A DNA stretch of 42,882 nt from Oscillospiraceae bacterium (GCA_015066295.1 SVOR01000016.1:1-42882), one strand, 5' to 3'. Numbered from the stretch's first letter, positions 8,270-15,748 are shown. A program made the numbers and translations. Notes: generated by a model from the letters alone, not told the origin.

Positions 8270-9214
8270 TTATTTGCGTTTTTGATTTTCTATGATATTT
8301 GCCATAATGGCTTTCTCATCGTTAAGGTTTTCGCTTATGGGTTTACCTAAATAGAAGGCGGCGCAAAGACCGGGTCCTATTGTTGCGCCACAAGCCATAC
8401 CGACGGTGTGAATAAATAGCTCTTTAGGATTAAATTCTTGCTTAATTTTATCGGCAAGCAACTTGGCGGCGGCATCACGGTTTGTGTGTGCCACAAAGAT
8501 TATCTGGTTTTCAGGGTCGATTATAGTTTCACGCATATATTTAATATCGGCATCTATTGCATCACGCTGACCCTTAATTTTGCCAATAACCTCAGACATA
8601 CCGTTTTGGTTAAAGTCGGCCATAATGTTAAGACCAATCATTTGACCGAAAAATGCCTTGAAATTGGTTACACGACCTGTTTTAACAAGGAAGAAAAGGT
8701 CATCCATCGAGCCGATTTGATGCACCGTATCCTTGATGCTGTTTATATAATCTGCAACCTCCTCGATAGAAGCACCCTCGTCTCTTTTAAGGCAGGCCTT
8801 AATAATAAGTAGGCTTAAAGAGGTAGAATATCTTTTTGAGTCAATACAGATGATTTTTCGCTCGGGATATTTAACTCTCAGTTCCTCGGCAACCGTAACG
8901 GTGTTGGCATAAGAAGCAGAAAGACCCGATGAAAGCGATATGCTTAAAACGTCAATGCCCTGTGAAAGATATTTTTCAAATACCTCATAAATTTCACCAA
9001 TACGAGGTGTAGCGGTGGTGTATAGAGCCTTACGTCCCTTCATAGAGTCGTAATACTCTTTAGGAGTCATAGTTTCCCAGTCAAGAGATATGACCTCTTC
9101 CTTACCGTCCGGGTGGTACATAATACCGTGTAAATAATCATTTATACCGAATCTGTCGCGTAAATCTTTTGTAAAGTCACTCGAGGTATCGGGTATGATT
9201 TCAAACTTATGCAT
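8270..9214 (-). CDS. fakB: DegV-family fatty-acid-binding protein (FakB), first copy
   Basis: 314 residues, first gene of the fak-plsX operon. It has the DegV hallmarks IPDTSSDF at the N-terminus, ISLSSGLSASYANT (about residues 94-107) and GMACGATIGPG near the C-terminus. The usual TDSS is PDTSS. It is about 20 residues longer than the second copy because of a charged C-terminal extension. The start ATG has AAGGAGAG seven bases upstream and a strong promoter. Role as for the second copy: fatty-acid carrier for FakA. Confidence 0.87.
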   Translation of the reverse strand: MHKFEIIPDTSSDFTKDLRDRFGINDYLHGIMYHPDGKEEVISLDWETMTPKEYYDSMKGRKALYTTATPRIGEIYEVFEKYLSQGIDVLSISLSSGLSASYANTVTVAEELRVKYPERKIICIDSKRYSTSLSLLIIKACLKRDEGASIEEVADYINSIKDTVHQIGSMDDLFFLVKTGRVTNFKAFFGQMIGLNIMADFNQNGMSEVIGKIKGQRDAIDADIKYMRETIIDPENQIIFVAHTNRDAAAKLLADKIKQEFNPKELFIHTVGMACGATIGPGLCAAFYLGKPISENLNDEKAIMANIIENQKRK

Positions 9215-9244
9215 AAAAAACTCTCCTTATTTACATATAATGAT

Positions 9245-9273
9245 AATATATCACAAAAAGCGCCATTTTTCAA
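9245..9273 (-). promoter_or_regulatory. sigma-A promoter of the fakB-fakB-fakA-plsX operon
   Basis: Minus-strand TTGAAA (9273-9268), a 17-base spacer and TATATT (9250-9245). The leader would be about 25 bases. No FapR-like operator was recognised. Confidence 0.75.
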
Positions 9274-9290
9274 TAAAATATAAAAAAATA

Positions 9291-9319
9291 GTGCAATTTA
9301 TACAATTATTTGATATAAT
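9291..9319 (+). promoter_or_regulatory. putative promoter of the hydrolase-deacetylase pair
   Basis: Consensus -10 TATAAT (9314-9319) with only a weak -35 (GTGCAA, 9291-9296) at 17 bases. The leader contains GGGGGA before the ATG at 9363. Confidence 0.5.
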
Positions 9320-9362
9320 GATTTTGTTTTAGGTAAAATACAAATGTTTTGGGGGATTTTTA

Positions 9363-10316
9363 ATGGGTTGGATAATTGCAGGAATTGTTGCCGCTGCACT
9401 GTTAGGCGGCTTGATTGCAATGTTAAAAATTACTGTTCCTATATCGAAAAATGTATATAATGAGCAACTTGTCAGGACCGATACTCAAAAGTGGGGTAGA
9501 GTATGTTCTTGCCCCGAAAATGAAGAGCAACAAGCCATGTGGGATGCGGGCTGTGAATGGGCCGAAGGCAATAAGGATTATAAGAGAGAAGTTCATATTG
9601 TAAACGACGGGCTTAATCTTTACGGCGAGTTTTACAGATTTAATGATAGCGGCAAATGTGTAATTATTCTGCCGGGCAGATGCGAGTGTTTAAAATACTC
9701 GTACTATTTTGCCCCTGCCTACAAGCAAGCGGGCTACAACGTTTTGGTTATTGACACCCGCGCACACGGCAATAGTGACGGAATTTATAATACAATTGGC
9801 GCAAAAGAAAGTGGCGACGTATTAGCGTGGATAAAACTGCTTGAAACGGAGTTTTCAATTGATAGCATTTACCTTCACACAATTTGTGTCGGAACATCCA
9901 CGGGACTTTTAGCACTCACCAACAAAGAATGTCCCGATTCGGTAAAGGGTATTGTTACCGAAGGCTGTTTTGTAAGCTTTAGAGAAACATTTAAGCGGCA
10001 TATGCTCGAGCTTAATCGTCCGTTGTTTCCTGTTTTAGACCTTGTGATGTATCAAATAAGAAAACACACAGGCACTAATTTAAGAAAGACTGCACCAATA
10101 AAATTAGTTAGCAAAGTGCATCAAAGAGTTCTGTTTTTATTTGGCGAAAAGGATGTTTTTTCAATCCCCGAAAAGAGCCGAATTTTATTTAAAAAATGCG
10201 GAAGTGATGATAAAAAAATCGTTTGGTTCGATAAGGGAGGACATTCTCACCTGCGAATTAACAATACCGAGAAATACGATAAAGCGATAGTGGATTTTTT
10301 GAATGATGGAGAATAA
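9363..10316 (+). CDS. membrane-anchored alpha/beta hydrolase
   Basis: 317 residues. One N-terminal membrane segment (about residues 3-22) is followed by a spacer and a hydrolase domain. The oxyanion strand is VIILPGRCE, then DTRAHGNSDG (131-140). The nucleophile elbow is GTSTG with Ser179, an unusual variant of GxSxG. The acid is in FGEKDVFS and the His in KGGHSHLRI. It belongs to the same broad group as the hydrolase at 2726-3661 but is clearly not a recent duplicate. The substrate is unknown. Its last 14 bases overlap the downstream polysaccharide deacetylase, so the two are translationally coupled and may act on the same envelope polymer (inference). Confidence 0.78.
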   Translation: MGWIIAGIVAAALLGGLIAMLKITVPISKNVYNEQLVRTDTQKWGRVCSCPENEEQQAMWDAGCEWAEGNKDYKREVHIVNDGLNLYGEFYRFNDSGKCVIILPGRCECLKYSYYFAPAYKQAGYNVLVIDTRAHGNSDGIYNTIGAKESGDVLAWIKLLETEFSIDSIYLHTICVGTSTGLLALTNKECPDSVKGIVTEGCFVSFRETFKRHMLELNRPLFPVLDLVMYQIRKHTGTNLRKTAPIKLVSKVHQRVLFLFGEKDVFSIPEKSRILFKKCGSDDKKIVWFDKGGHSHLRINNTEKYDKAIVDFLNDGE

Positions 10317-11178
10317 AAGAAAATTTGCGGTCTTTACAATGGACCTTGAGAATTTTAACGACACAGGCTGTATAATGAATAGCGACCTTTCCTTCGAGCA
10401 GAATATGCTTGACGGACTTGATGAGTATGTGTCGATTCTTGACAAATATAATATTAAAGCGACCTTTTTTGCCGTTTGTGAGGCGGCGCAGGCGGTGCAG
10501 GATAAGTTAAAAAATTACCTCGCCAGCGGGCACGATTTAGCACTTCACGGTTTTGACCATACTGCGCCCATGACAATGAGCTGTGATGAATTTAAATACA
10601 GAATTGCGACGGCAAAAAAGTGTTTAGAGGAAATGTTCGAAGTGCCAATAAGGGGCTACAGAGCGCCGTTTTTTAGCCTTGATAACGAGCATTTGAGTGT
10701 GCTCCAAGATTTGGGCTTTAAATATGACTCAAGTCGTTTCGATTTTCCAAAACGTGATTACGCAGGAAATATAGATATATCAAGCTTCAATAAAATTACC
10801 GAAAACGTGTTTAGAAAAGGCGATTTTTTTGAGTTTGGTATGCCGTGTCCCAAATGGATGGGAATTCGTACGCCAATTTCAGGCGGTGGATACGTCCGTA
10901 TGAGTGATTTAACTTTTTTCCTAACCACTCTTTATAATTATTTAACCAAAAACGATTATTATGTTTTTTATTTGCATCCGTTTGAGGTTTCAAAAATGCG
11001 TATGCCAAACACCCCAAACCTTAAGGGTTATGACCAATATTATTTAAGGGCGGGGGTAAAAAGCTTCCCGCGCAGAATTGAAAAGATTATTAAGGTGCTT
11101 AAAAAGCTCGGTTATGAATTTGTAACATTTGAGGAATTATCAAGGCAACTGCAAAAAAATGAAAATGCATATAACTAA
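10303..11178 (+). CDS. polysaccharide deacetylase (NodB-fold, XrtA/PEP-CTERM-like subgroup)
   Basis: 291 residues, no signal peptide. The NodB motifs are present in the variant form seen in the subgroup with a C-terminal extension: FTMDLEN (11-17) in place of TFDDG, LHGFDH for the zinc-binding HxxxH, YRAPFFS for RxP, then SGGGYVRM and a final FYLHPFE. Such enzymes remove acetyl groups from N-acetylated sugars. The lack of a signal sequence suggests an intracellular, possibly lipid-linked, substrate. The gene starts inside the end of the hydrolase gene. MMENK could start at either ATG. A bidirectional terminator follows. Confidence 0.85.
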   Translation: MMENKRKFAVFTMDLENFNDTGCIMNSDLSFEQNMLDGLDEYVSILDKYNIKATFFAVCEAAQAVQDKLKNYLASGHDLALHGFDHTAPMTMSCDEFKYRIATAKKCLEEMFEVPIRGYRAPFFSLDNEHLSVLQDLGFKYDSSRFDFPKRDYAGNIDISSFNKITENVFRKGDFFEFGMPCPKWMGIRTPISGGGYVRMSDLTFFLTTLYNYLTKNDYYVFYLHPFEVSKMRMPNTPNLKGYDQYYLRAGVKSFPRRIEKIIKVLKKLGYEFVTFEELSRQLQKNENAYN

Positions 11179-11208
11179 AAAGTGATTACCGTGTGGTAAT
11201 CACTTTTT
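11177..11208. terminator. bidirectional terminator between deacetylase and PPTase
   Basis: A 14-bp perfect stem (11177-11190 with 11195-11208) with a GTGT loop. A- and T-runs on both flanks let it serve both convergent genes. Confidence 0.9.
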
Positions 11209-11789
11209 TATTCTTCTACTATTGTAATTATGCAGTCTTCCTCTAAAAAATGAAGCGCGTTAATTTCGTTATAACTAATGCTTTTAAGATTTGTAATTCC
11301 CGTGCCAAGCATTTTAAAATAGGCTTCCTTTGCGGTCCAAATTTTATAAAATCTTAAAAGCTGTTCATCCTCATTGTTGGCAACTGCTAAAAACTCTAAA
11401 TCTTTTTGGGTGCAAAGTCGTTTTGTTATATCGGTTTTTAACGGTTTTATAATTTCAATATCAACACCTATTTGTTTTTCGCTAAAAGCGACTGCTAACG
11501 TATCGTATGAGTGGCTAATACTGAAATTAATCGGTATGTCTTTTGCGTATGGCTTGGAGCGTTCTGTGCGAAGCAGTGTGATTTTTTCAATCGGAATATT
11601 GAATTTTTTAGATAATTCATTTTTTACTATCCATTCACCAAACACCGACATATTACGGCTTTCGATATGCCGTCTTTTTAAAACATCATCACGACGGCTG
11701 TACTCCATTAGTTCAAGGCATCGCCCATAATCGTTTTTGTTAAATTCATTTAGCGTGCGTAAAAGCCAATACAACAAGCATACCCCCAT
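11208..11789 (-). CDS. 4'-phosphopantetheinyl transferase (Sfp type)
   Basis: 193 residues. It transfers phosphopantetheine from CoA to the carrier-domain serine. Core motifs are in order: FSISHS (about 95-100), IGVDIE with the Mg-binding Asp/Glu (about 113-118) and FYKIWTAKEAYFK (about 149-161). It is shorter than Bacillus Sfp (about 224 residues) and closer to the compact clostridial type. The start is uncertain: ATG at 11789 has AAGG eight bases upstream, but a TTG at 11777 sits after GATGGGGG, which would be a better Shine-Dalgarno. It diverges from the ligase-carrier operon, whose two carrier domains are obvious clients. Confidence 0.87.
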   Translation of the reverse strand: MGVCLLYWLLRTLNEFNKNDYGRCLELMEYSRRDDVLKRRHIESRNMSVFGEWIVKNELSKKFNIPIEKITLLRTERSKPYAKDIPINFSISHSYDTLAVAFSEKQIGVDIEIIKPLKTDITKRLCTQKDLEFLAVANNEDEQLLRFYKIWTAKEAYFKMLGTGITNLKSISYNEINALHFLEEDCIITIVEE

Positions 11790-11799
11790 CCGTCAAACC

Positions 11800-11828
11800 T
11801 TGACAATATTTTAGATTAAATATATAAT
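11800..11828 (+). promoter_or_regulatory. consensus sigma-A promoter of the acyl-ligase operon
   Basis: TTGACA (11800-11805), 17 bases, TATAAT (11823-11828): a perfect consensus promoter. Transcription would start near 11835, which rules out comfortable use of an ATG at 11844 and supports the ATG at 11862. Confidence 0.85.
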
Positions 11829-11852
11829 AACAGAGATAATAGGATGATTCAA
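11824..11852 (-). promoter_or_regulatory. sigma-A promoter of the PPTase gene, overlapping the ligase promoter
   Basis: Minus-strand TTGAAT (11852-11847), 17 bases, TATTAT (11829-11824). Its -10 shares five base pairs with the -10 of the divergent ligase promoter, and its -35 overlaps the start of the ligase Shine-Dalgarno. Confidence 0.65.
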
Positions 11853-11861
11853 GGTGTTACG

Positions 11862-13766
11862 ATGAAAAAAGAGCTTAAATTTTTAATAAAGCAAAATGTT
11901 AAGGCTTTGCGTAGTTCAGCTATGGACTTTAAATCTATATATGATATTATGTTTTCCCATCCCGACTATATTATGGCCGAAACAGGCGATGGCTTTCGTA
12001 TAAAAAAATACACCTATGGTGACGTTAAAAATATGTGCGAGTCGGCAGCGGAAGCTATATATGCCAAAATAGGTTGCAAACACGCTTGGATCGGCTTGCA
12101 GATGGAAAACAGCGTAGATTGGATTGCGGCTTTTTGGGGAATTTTAAAAAGCGGCAATAAGCCTTATCTTGTTAATACAAGACACCCCGACAGCATTACC
12201 GAGCGTATTTTTAAAACACTCGATATAAAGCAGGTTATCTGCGATAAAAAGGGTAGTCTTGACGTCGAATATATTGAGTTTGATTCAATGGAAAAGGGTG
12301 ACGGCATAGAGGCCGAATTTGAAAACGAAATTGCCATTGCTACTTCGGCAACCTCGCTTAATGAAACAATCTGTTTTTATAACGGCGCCGCCATTTCGGC
12401 ACAAATTTTAAATTCTGAAAAAATCGTTAAGCAAAGTAAAAGAATTGCGGGTCACTATAAGGGACAACTAAAGTTGCTTGCATTTTTACCGTTTTATCAT
12501 ATTTTTGGCCTGTGTGCTGTGTATTTTTGGTTTACATTTTTCTGTAGGACTCTCGTGTTTTTACCTAATATGGCGCCCGAAACTATTTTGAGCACCTGCC
12601 GCAGGCATGAGGTTACACATATTTTTGCGGTGCCGTTGCTTTGGCATACAATTGAGAAAAAGGTGCTTAAAAACGCCGAGGAGCAGGGAAAACTCGATAA
12701 GCTTAACAAAGGTATTGAGCTTTGCACCAAATTACAAAACGTATTTCCTTATTTCGGAAGCTTTCTTGCAAAGAAAATTATGTCGTCGGTTACCGATGAA
12801 ATTTTTGGTGACAGCATACAGTTTTTAATTAGCGGCGGCAGTTTTATAAAACAGTCAACACTTCGTCTGTTTAACGGTATTGGATACCCGCTTCACAACG
12901 GCTATGGTATGAGTGAAATTGGCATTGCCTCGGTTGAACTTCGCGACAAGCCGAAGCACAGAAACCTCGGCACAATAGGTGTGCCTTTCCGGTCAGCAGA
13001 GTATAAAATTGCCGATGATGGTTCATTGCTTGTAAAGGGCAATTCGGTATGTATACGACGCATTGTTAAAGACGAGGAAATCGAAACTGACGGTTGGTTT
13101 GATACGGGTGATATAGTAGAACGCGATGAGGATGGTCATTACTATATCATTGGCAGAAAAAGCGACGTTGTAATTGGAGAAAACGGCGAGAATATAAACC
13201 CCGATACAATAGAGCAGGCATTCGATAATAAGGATATACTCGCGATGTCGGTGTTGGGTTTACAACTCGACTCTCAAGAGCAACTTTGCTTGGTAGCTCA
13301 GGTTAGCAAATATTTATCGGCTGCGCGCATAGCGGCGCTAAAAAACGAATTAGAAAAAATAAATGCAACCCTGCCGATTACCATGCAGGTTAGAAAATTC
13401 TATATGACCTATGATGAAATAGCGGCAAAAACCGCCATTAAGGTTAGCCGCAAATATTTGCAAAAGGCTATTGAGGACGGAAGGGTAGAGTTGTTGCCGT
13501 TTATAAAGGATACCGACAGCGTGCAATTAACTGCCGATAGTCCCATACAAAAAAAGGTTACCGAAATAATCGCAGATATTTTGTCGGTAAGCCCTGACGA
13601 GATCGGCATCGACGCACATATTTTACTTGACCTCGGCGCGTCGAGTCTTCAGTATTTTTCAATTCTTTCAGCTTTAGCGACCGAGTTTGGTATATCCGCC
13701 AGGGATGGCGATACCTATTCTTATACGGTGCGCGAAATCTGTGCTTATATAGAAAGGTATATCTAA
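11862..13766 (+). CDS. AMP-dependent acyl ligase fused to a C-terminal acyl carrier domain
   Basis: 634 residues. Residues about 25-540 are an adenylate-forming (ANL) domain with FLPFYHIFG (A4-like), NGYGMSE (A5), GWFDTGDIV (A7), IIGRKSDVV (A8) and a lysine-containing IKVSRKYLQK segment in the A10 position. Residues about 560-634 are a phosphopantetheine carrier with LDLGASSLQYF, Ser595 being the attachment site. The protein should adenylate a carboxylic acid, probably a fatty acid, and load it on its own carrier. The phosphate-binding A3 loop is degenerate: ATSATSLNET at about 160-169 replaces TSGSTGxPK. ATG 11862 has AAGGTG five bases upstream and is preferred over ATG 11844. It is the first gene of a five-gene operon. 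Confidence 0.85.
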   Translation: MKKELKFLIKQNVKALRSSAMDFKSIYDIMFSHPDYIMAETGDGFRIKKYTYGDVKNMCESAAEAIYAKIGCKHAWIGLQMENSVDWIAAFWGILKSGNKPYLVNTRHPDSITERIFKTLDIKQVICDKKGSLDVEYIEFDSMEKGDGIEAEFENEIAIATSATSLNETICFYNGAAISAQILNSEKIVKQSKRIAGHYKGQLKLLAFLPFYHIFGLCAVYFWFTFFCRTLVFLPNMAPETILSTCRRHEVTHIFAVPLLWHTIEKKVLKNAEEQGKLDKLNKGIELCTKLQNVFPYFGSFLAKKIMSSVTDEIFGDSIQFLISGGSFIKQSTLRLFNGIGYPLHNGYGMSEIGIASVELRDKPKHRNLGTIGVPFRSAEYKIADDGSLLVKGNSVCIRRIVKDEEIETDGWFDTGDIVERDEDGHYYIIGRKSDVVIGENGENINPDTIEQAFDNKDILAMSVLGLQLDSQEQLCLVAQVSKYLSAARIAALKNELEKINATLPITMQVRKFYMTYDEIAAKTAIKVSRKYLQKAIEDGRVELLPFIKDTDSVQLTADSPIQKKVTEIIADILSVSPDEIGIDAHILLDLGASSLQYFSILSALATEFGISARDGDTYSYTVREICAYIERYI

Positions 13767-13769
13767 AAT

Positions 13770-14411
13770 ATGAAGCAAAAAAATGTAAATCACCTCTTAC
13801 TTTGGTTTGTAAAACTGACGGGTGTGCCGCTTGCGTTGCTTTTCTTTAAACCTAAGATTTATTACGTTGATAAGAAAGTGCAGTCGCGGCGTCTCCCTAA
13901 GTCCTGTATACTTATGTCTAACCATAAGTCCCTAATGGATTTTGTATTGTATCTTTGCCTGTTTTTTGGCAAGACGATACGTTTTTTAATGGCAGAGGTT
14001 TTGTTTAATAAGGGTAAATTGTTTGCATCTTTTTTATTCGGCATCGGCGGTATCTATGTCAATCGAGATAACTACGATTTTAGCTTTATGTACGAAACAA
14101 TTAAGGTGTTGGATAAGGGCGGTATAGTCGGTATATTCCCGCAAGGTCGTCTGCCCGTTGGGGATAAAGAATGGCCCTTTAAGCCGAGTGTGACCTACAT
14201 AGCGTTAAATTCCGATGCACCGATTGTACCCGTTTATACCGATGGCAATTACGGTTTATTTAAAAGGGCGAAGGTCGTTATCGGCACACCTATTGATATA
14301 CACGAATTTTGCACACAGAAAAACCCCAACGAAGCAGAAATTAAACGATTGACCGAAATGCTGCAAAGCAAGGTCTATGAATTAAAGGAGTTTTTAGATA
14401 CTAATGCGTAG
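13770..14411 (+). CDS. PlsC-type acyltransferase (1)
   Basis: 213 residues with a hydrophobic N-terminal stretch (about residues 8-26). It carries the glycerolipid acyltransferase motifs: MSNHKSLMD with the catalytic His/Asp pair of HX4D, then GGIYVNRDN, FPQGRLP (usual FPEGTRS) and a late IVPVY segment. Family members move acyl groups from acyl-ACP or acyl-CoA to lysophosphatidic acid or related acceptors at the membrane face. It starts three bases after the ligase-carrier gene and overlaps the second PlsC by eight bases. Donor is probably the acyl-carrier of this operon (inference); the acceptor is unknown. Confidence 0.85.
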   Translation: MKQKNVNHLLLWFVKLTGVPLALLFFKPKIYYVDKKVQSRRLPKSCILMSNHKSLMDFVLYLCLFFGKTIRFLMAEVLFNKGKLFASFLFGIGGIYVNRDNYDFSFMYETIKVLDKGGIVGIFPQGRLPVGDKEWPFKPSVTYIALNSDAPIVPVYTDGNYGLFKRAKVVIGTPIDIHEFCTQKNPNEAEIKRLTEMLQSKVYELKEFLDTNA

Positions 14412-15051
14412 TCGCGAAAAAAATAATCCCTTCAGATTTTTACCTATGGATATTGGTCGTTTGGTATGCAGCGTTTTGTTGCCTATCTACCGATACAGGC
14501 GTATTCACGTATCGGGCGAGCAATATAAGAAACATATTAAGGGCGGCGCCATAATTGCCTCTAATCACACGGGATTTTCCGACCCGTTTTTTATCGGTAC
14601 GGCTTTTTGGTATCGCCGCGTATTTTTTCTTGCCGCCAAAGAGGTTATGTTAAACGGCCTTGTTGAAGTCTTGCTCAAAGGTATGGGTTGCATAAAAATT
14701 GACCGTGAAACATCCGATATAAACGCTATCAGAAAATGTGTAAATCTATTAAAAGAGGGAAGAATTTTAAGTGTGTTTCCACAGGGCGGCATATCGGTGA
14801 ATAGCGAAATTGATAAGCTTAAATCGGGCGCAGTTTTAATGGCCCTTCAGGCAGAAGTTCCCATTATACCTGCCTATACACTAAAACGCGAGCATTGGTG
14901 GCAGCGACAAAGAATTGTAATCGGCGACGAGTTCGACTGTAAACAGCTTTGCGGTAAGAAATTCCCGTCGGTTGCCGATATGGAAAAACTATCCGAAGAA
15001 CTATCCCAAAAAATTGAGGAGTGCAGAAAAGTTTATGAGCAAACAAAATAA
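14404..15051 (+). CDS. PlsC-type acyltransferase (2)
   Basis: 215 residues. It has SNHTGFSDPFF (HX4D motif, about 55-65), KGMGCIKIDRE, FPQGGIS (motif III) and VPIIPAY. The N-terminal 25 residues are basic rather than strongly hydrophobic. It is only distantly similar to the preceding PlsC, so the pair is unlikely to be a recent tandem duplication; two successive acylations or two acceptors are possible. It overlaps the upstream gene by eight bases, and the free ACP starts inside its last 17 bases. Confidence 0.85.
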   Translation: MRSREKNNPFRFLPMDIGRLVCSVLLPIYRYRRIHVSGEQYKKHIKGGAIIASNHTGFSDPFFIGTAFWYRRVFFLAAKEVMLNGLVEVLLKGMGCIKIDRETSDINAIRKCVNLLKEGRILSVFPQGGISVNSEIDKLKSGAVLMALQAEVPIIPAYTLKREHWWQRQRIVIGDEFDCKQLCGKKFPSVADMEKLSEELSQKIEECRKVYEQTK

Positions 15052-15280
15052 TGAAATTTTAGAGCGTCTGGCAAAACTTTTTGAAAGCGTATTTGAAAAT
15101 GAGGTTGATATTTCGTCCCTTTCTACCGAGTCACGCCTGATTGAAGATTTGGGTATGAATTCCATTGGGCTTTTATATATGGCTATGGCAGTCGAGGAAG
15201 AATTTGGAGTGCGTTTTACAAACGACGATTTTTTAACGCTTAAAACGGTTGGCGACGTTATAAATAAAATTGGTGCATAG
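15035..15280 (+). CDS. acyl carrier protein
   Basis: 81 residues, acidic and helical, with the phosphopantetheine motif EDLGMNSIGLLYM (Ser43) and the C-terminal TLKTVGDVINKI helix typical of ACPs. A longer in-frame start at 14972 would add 21 residues that only re-read the acyltransferase gene and is rejected. A GAGGAG lies 13 bases upstream of ATG 15035, rather far, so translational coupling to the overlapping PlsC gene is likely. The GMNS form differs from the GADS of fatty-acid synthase ACP, pointing to a dedicated rather than housekeeping carrier. Confidence 0.87.
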   Translation: MSKQNNEILERLAKLFESVFENEVDISSLSTESRLIEDLGMNSIGLLYMAMAVEEEFGVRFTNDDFLTLKTVGDVINKIGA

Positions 15281-15685
15281 ATGAAGTGGACAACTAAAAC
15301 GCCTAAATACGGCGACGTTATTAGGGTAAAGGTTAAATTTTATTACCATTATGGTATTTTTGTTGATGAAACCAGTGTAGTGCAGTTTGGTATGCCCGAT
15401 AATTCAGGTGTAAATCCGGATGATATTGAGGTTATAACAACTGACGTCGATGTTTTTAGAAATGGTGGTTCGGTTGAAACCGCTGTTTTTTCCGTTGGCG
15501 AGAAGCTTCGTAAAAACAGTAATGAAAAGGTTGTAAAAACGGCGCTATCAAGGCTGGGCGAAAAGGGTTACAATATTTTACACAACAATTGCGAGCACTT
15601 TGTTAATTTTTGTGCTTTCGGTGAACATGAGTCAAGCTTTGTTAATGATGTGCGTAAAGAGATAAGAAGGAAACTTAATAAATAA
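15281..15685 (+). CDS. LRAT/H-rev107-fold protein (NlpC/P60 clan)
   Basis: 134 residues, no signal peptide. It has the LRAT domain core: GDVIRVKVKFYYHYGIFV with catalytic His23, and NNCEHFVNFCAFG with nucleophile Cys104. The third triad position, a His in animal LRAT and HRASLS enzymes (VVHL), is Gln35 here (VVQF). The wider clan allows H, N or Q at this site. Members cleave or transfer acyl chains through an acyl-cysteine. It starts immediately after the ACP stop codon (TAGATG), so it belongs to the acyl operon. Activity could be acyltransfer, deacylation or amide hydrolysis. No terminator is visible downstream. Confidence 0.78.
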   Translation: MKWTTKTPKYGDVIRVKVKFYYHYGIFVDETSVVQFGMPDNSGVNPDDIEVITTDVDVFRNGGSVETAVFSVGEKLRKNSNEKVVKTALSRLGEKGYNILHNNCEHFVNFCAFGEHESSFVNDVRKEIRRKLNK

Positions 15686-15748
15686 AAATCATTGCTGAAA
15701 ATATTACAAATTATAATAAAAATCTTCCTTTCGGTGGCAACAAAAGTA

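Noticed and set aside
14972..15034. Longer ACP start adding 21 residues
   Set aside because: The extension only re-reads the end of the second PlsC gene in another frame; ATG 15035 gives a standard ACP N-terminus.
11208..15685. Reading the acyl cluster as a nonribosomal peptide or polyketide cluster
   Set aside because: No condensation, ketosynthase or thioesterase domain is present; only one ANL domain and two carriers accompany glycerolipid-type acyltransferases.
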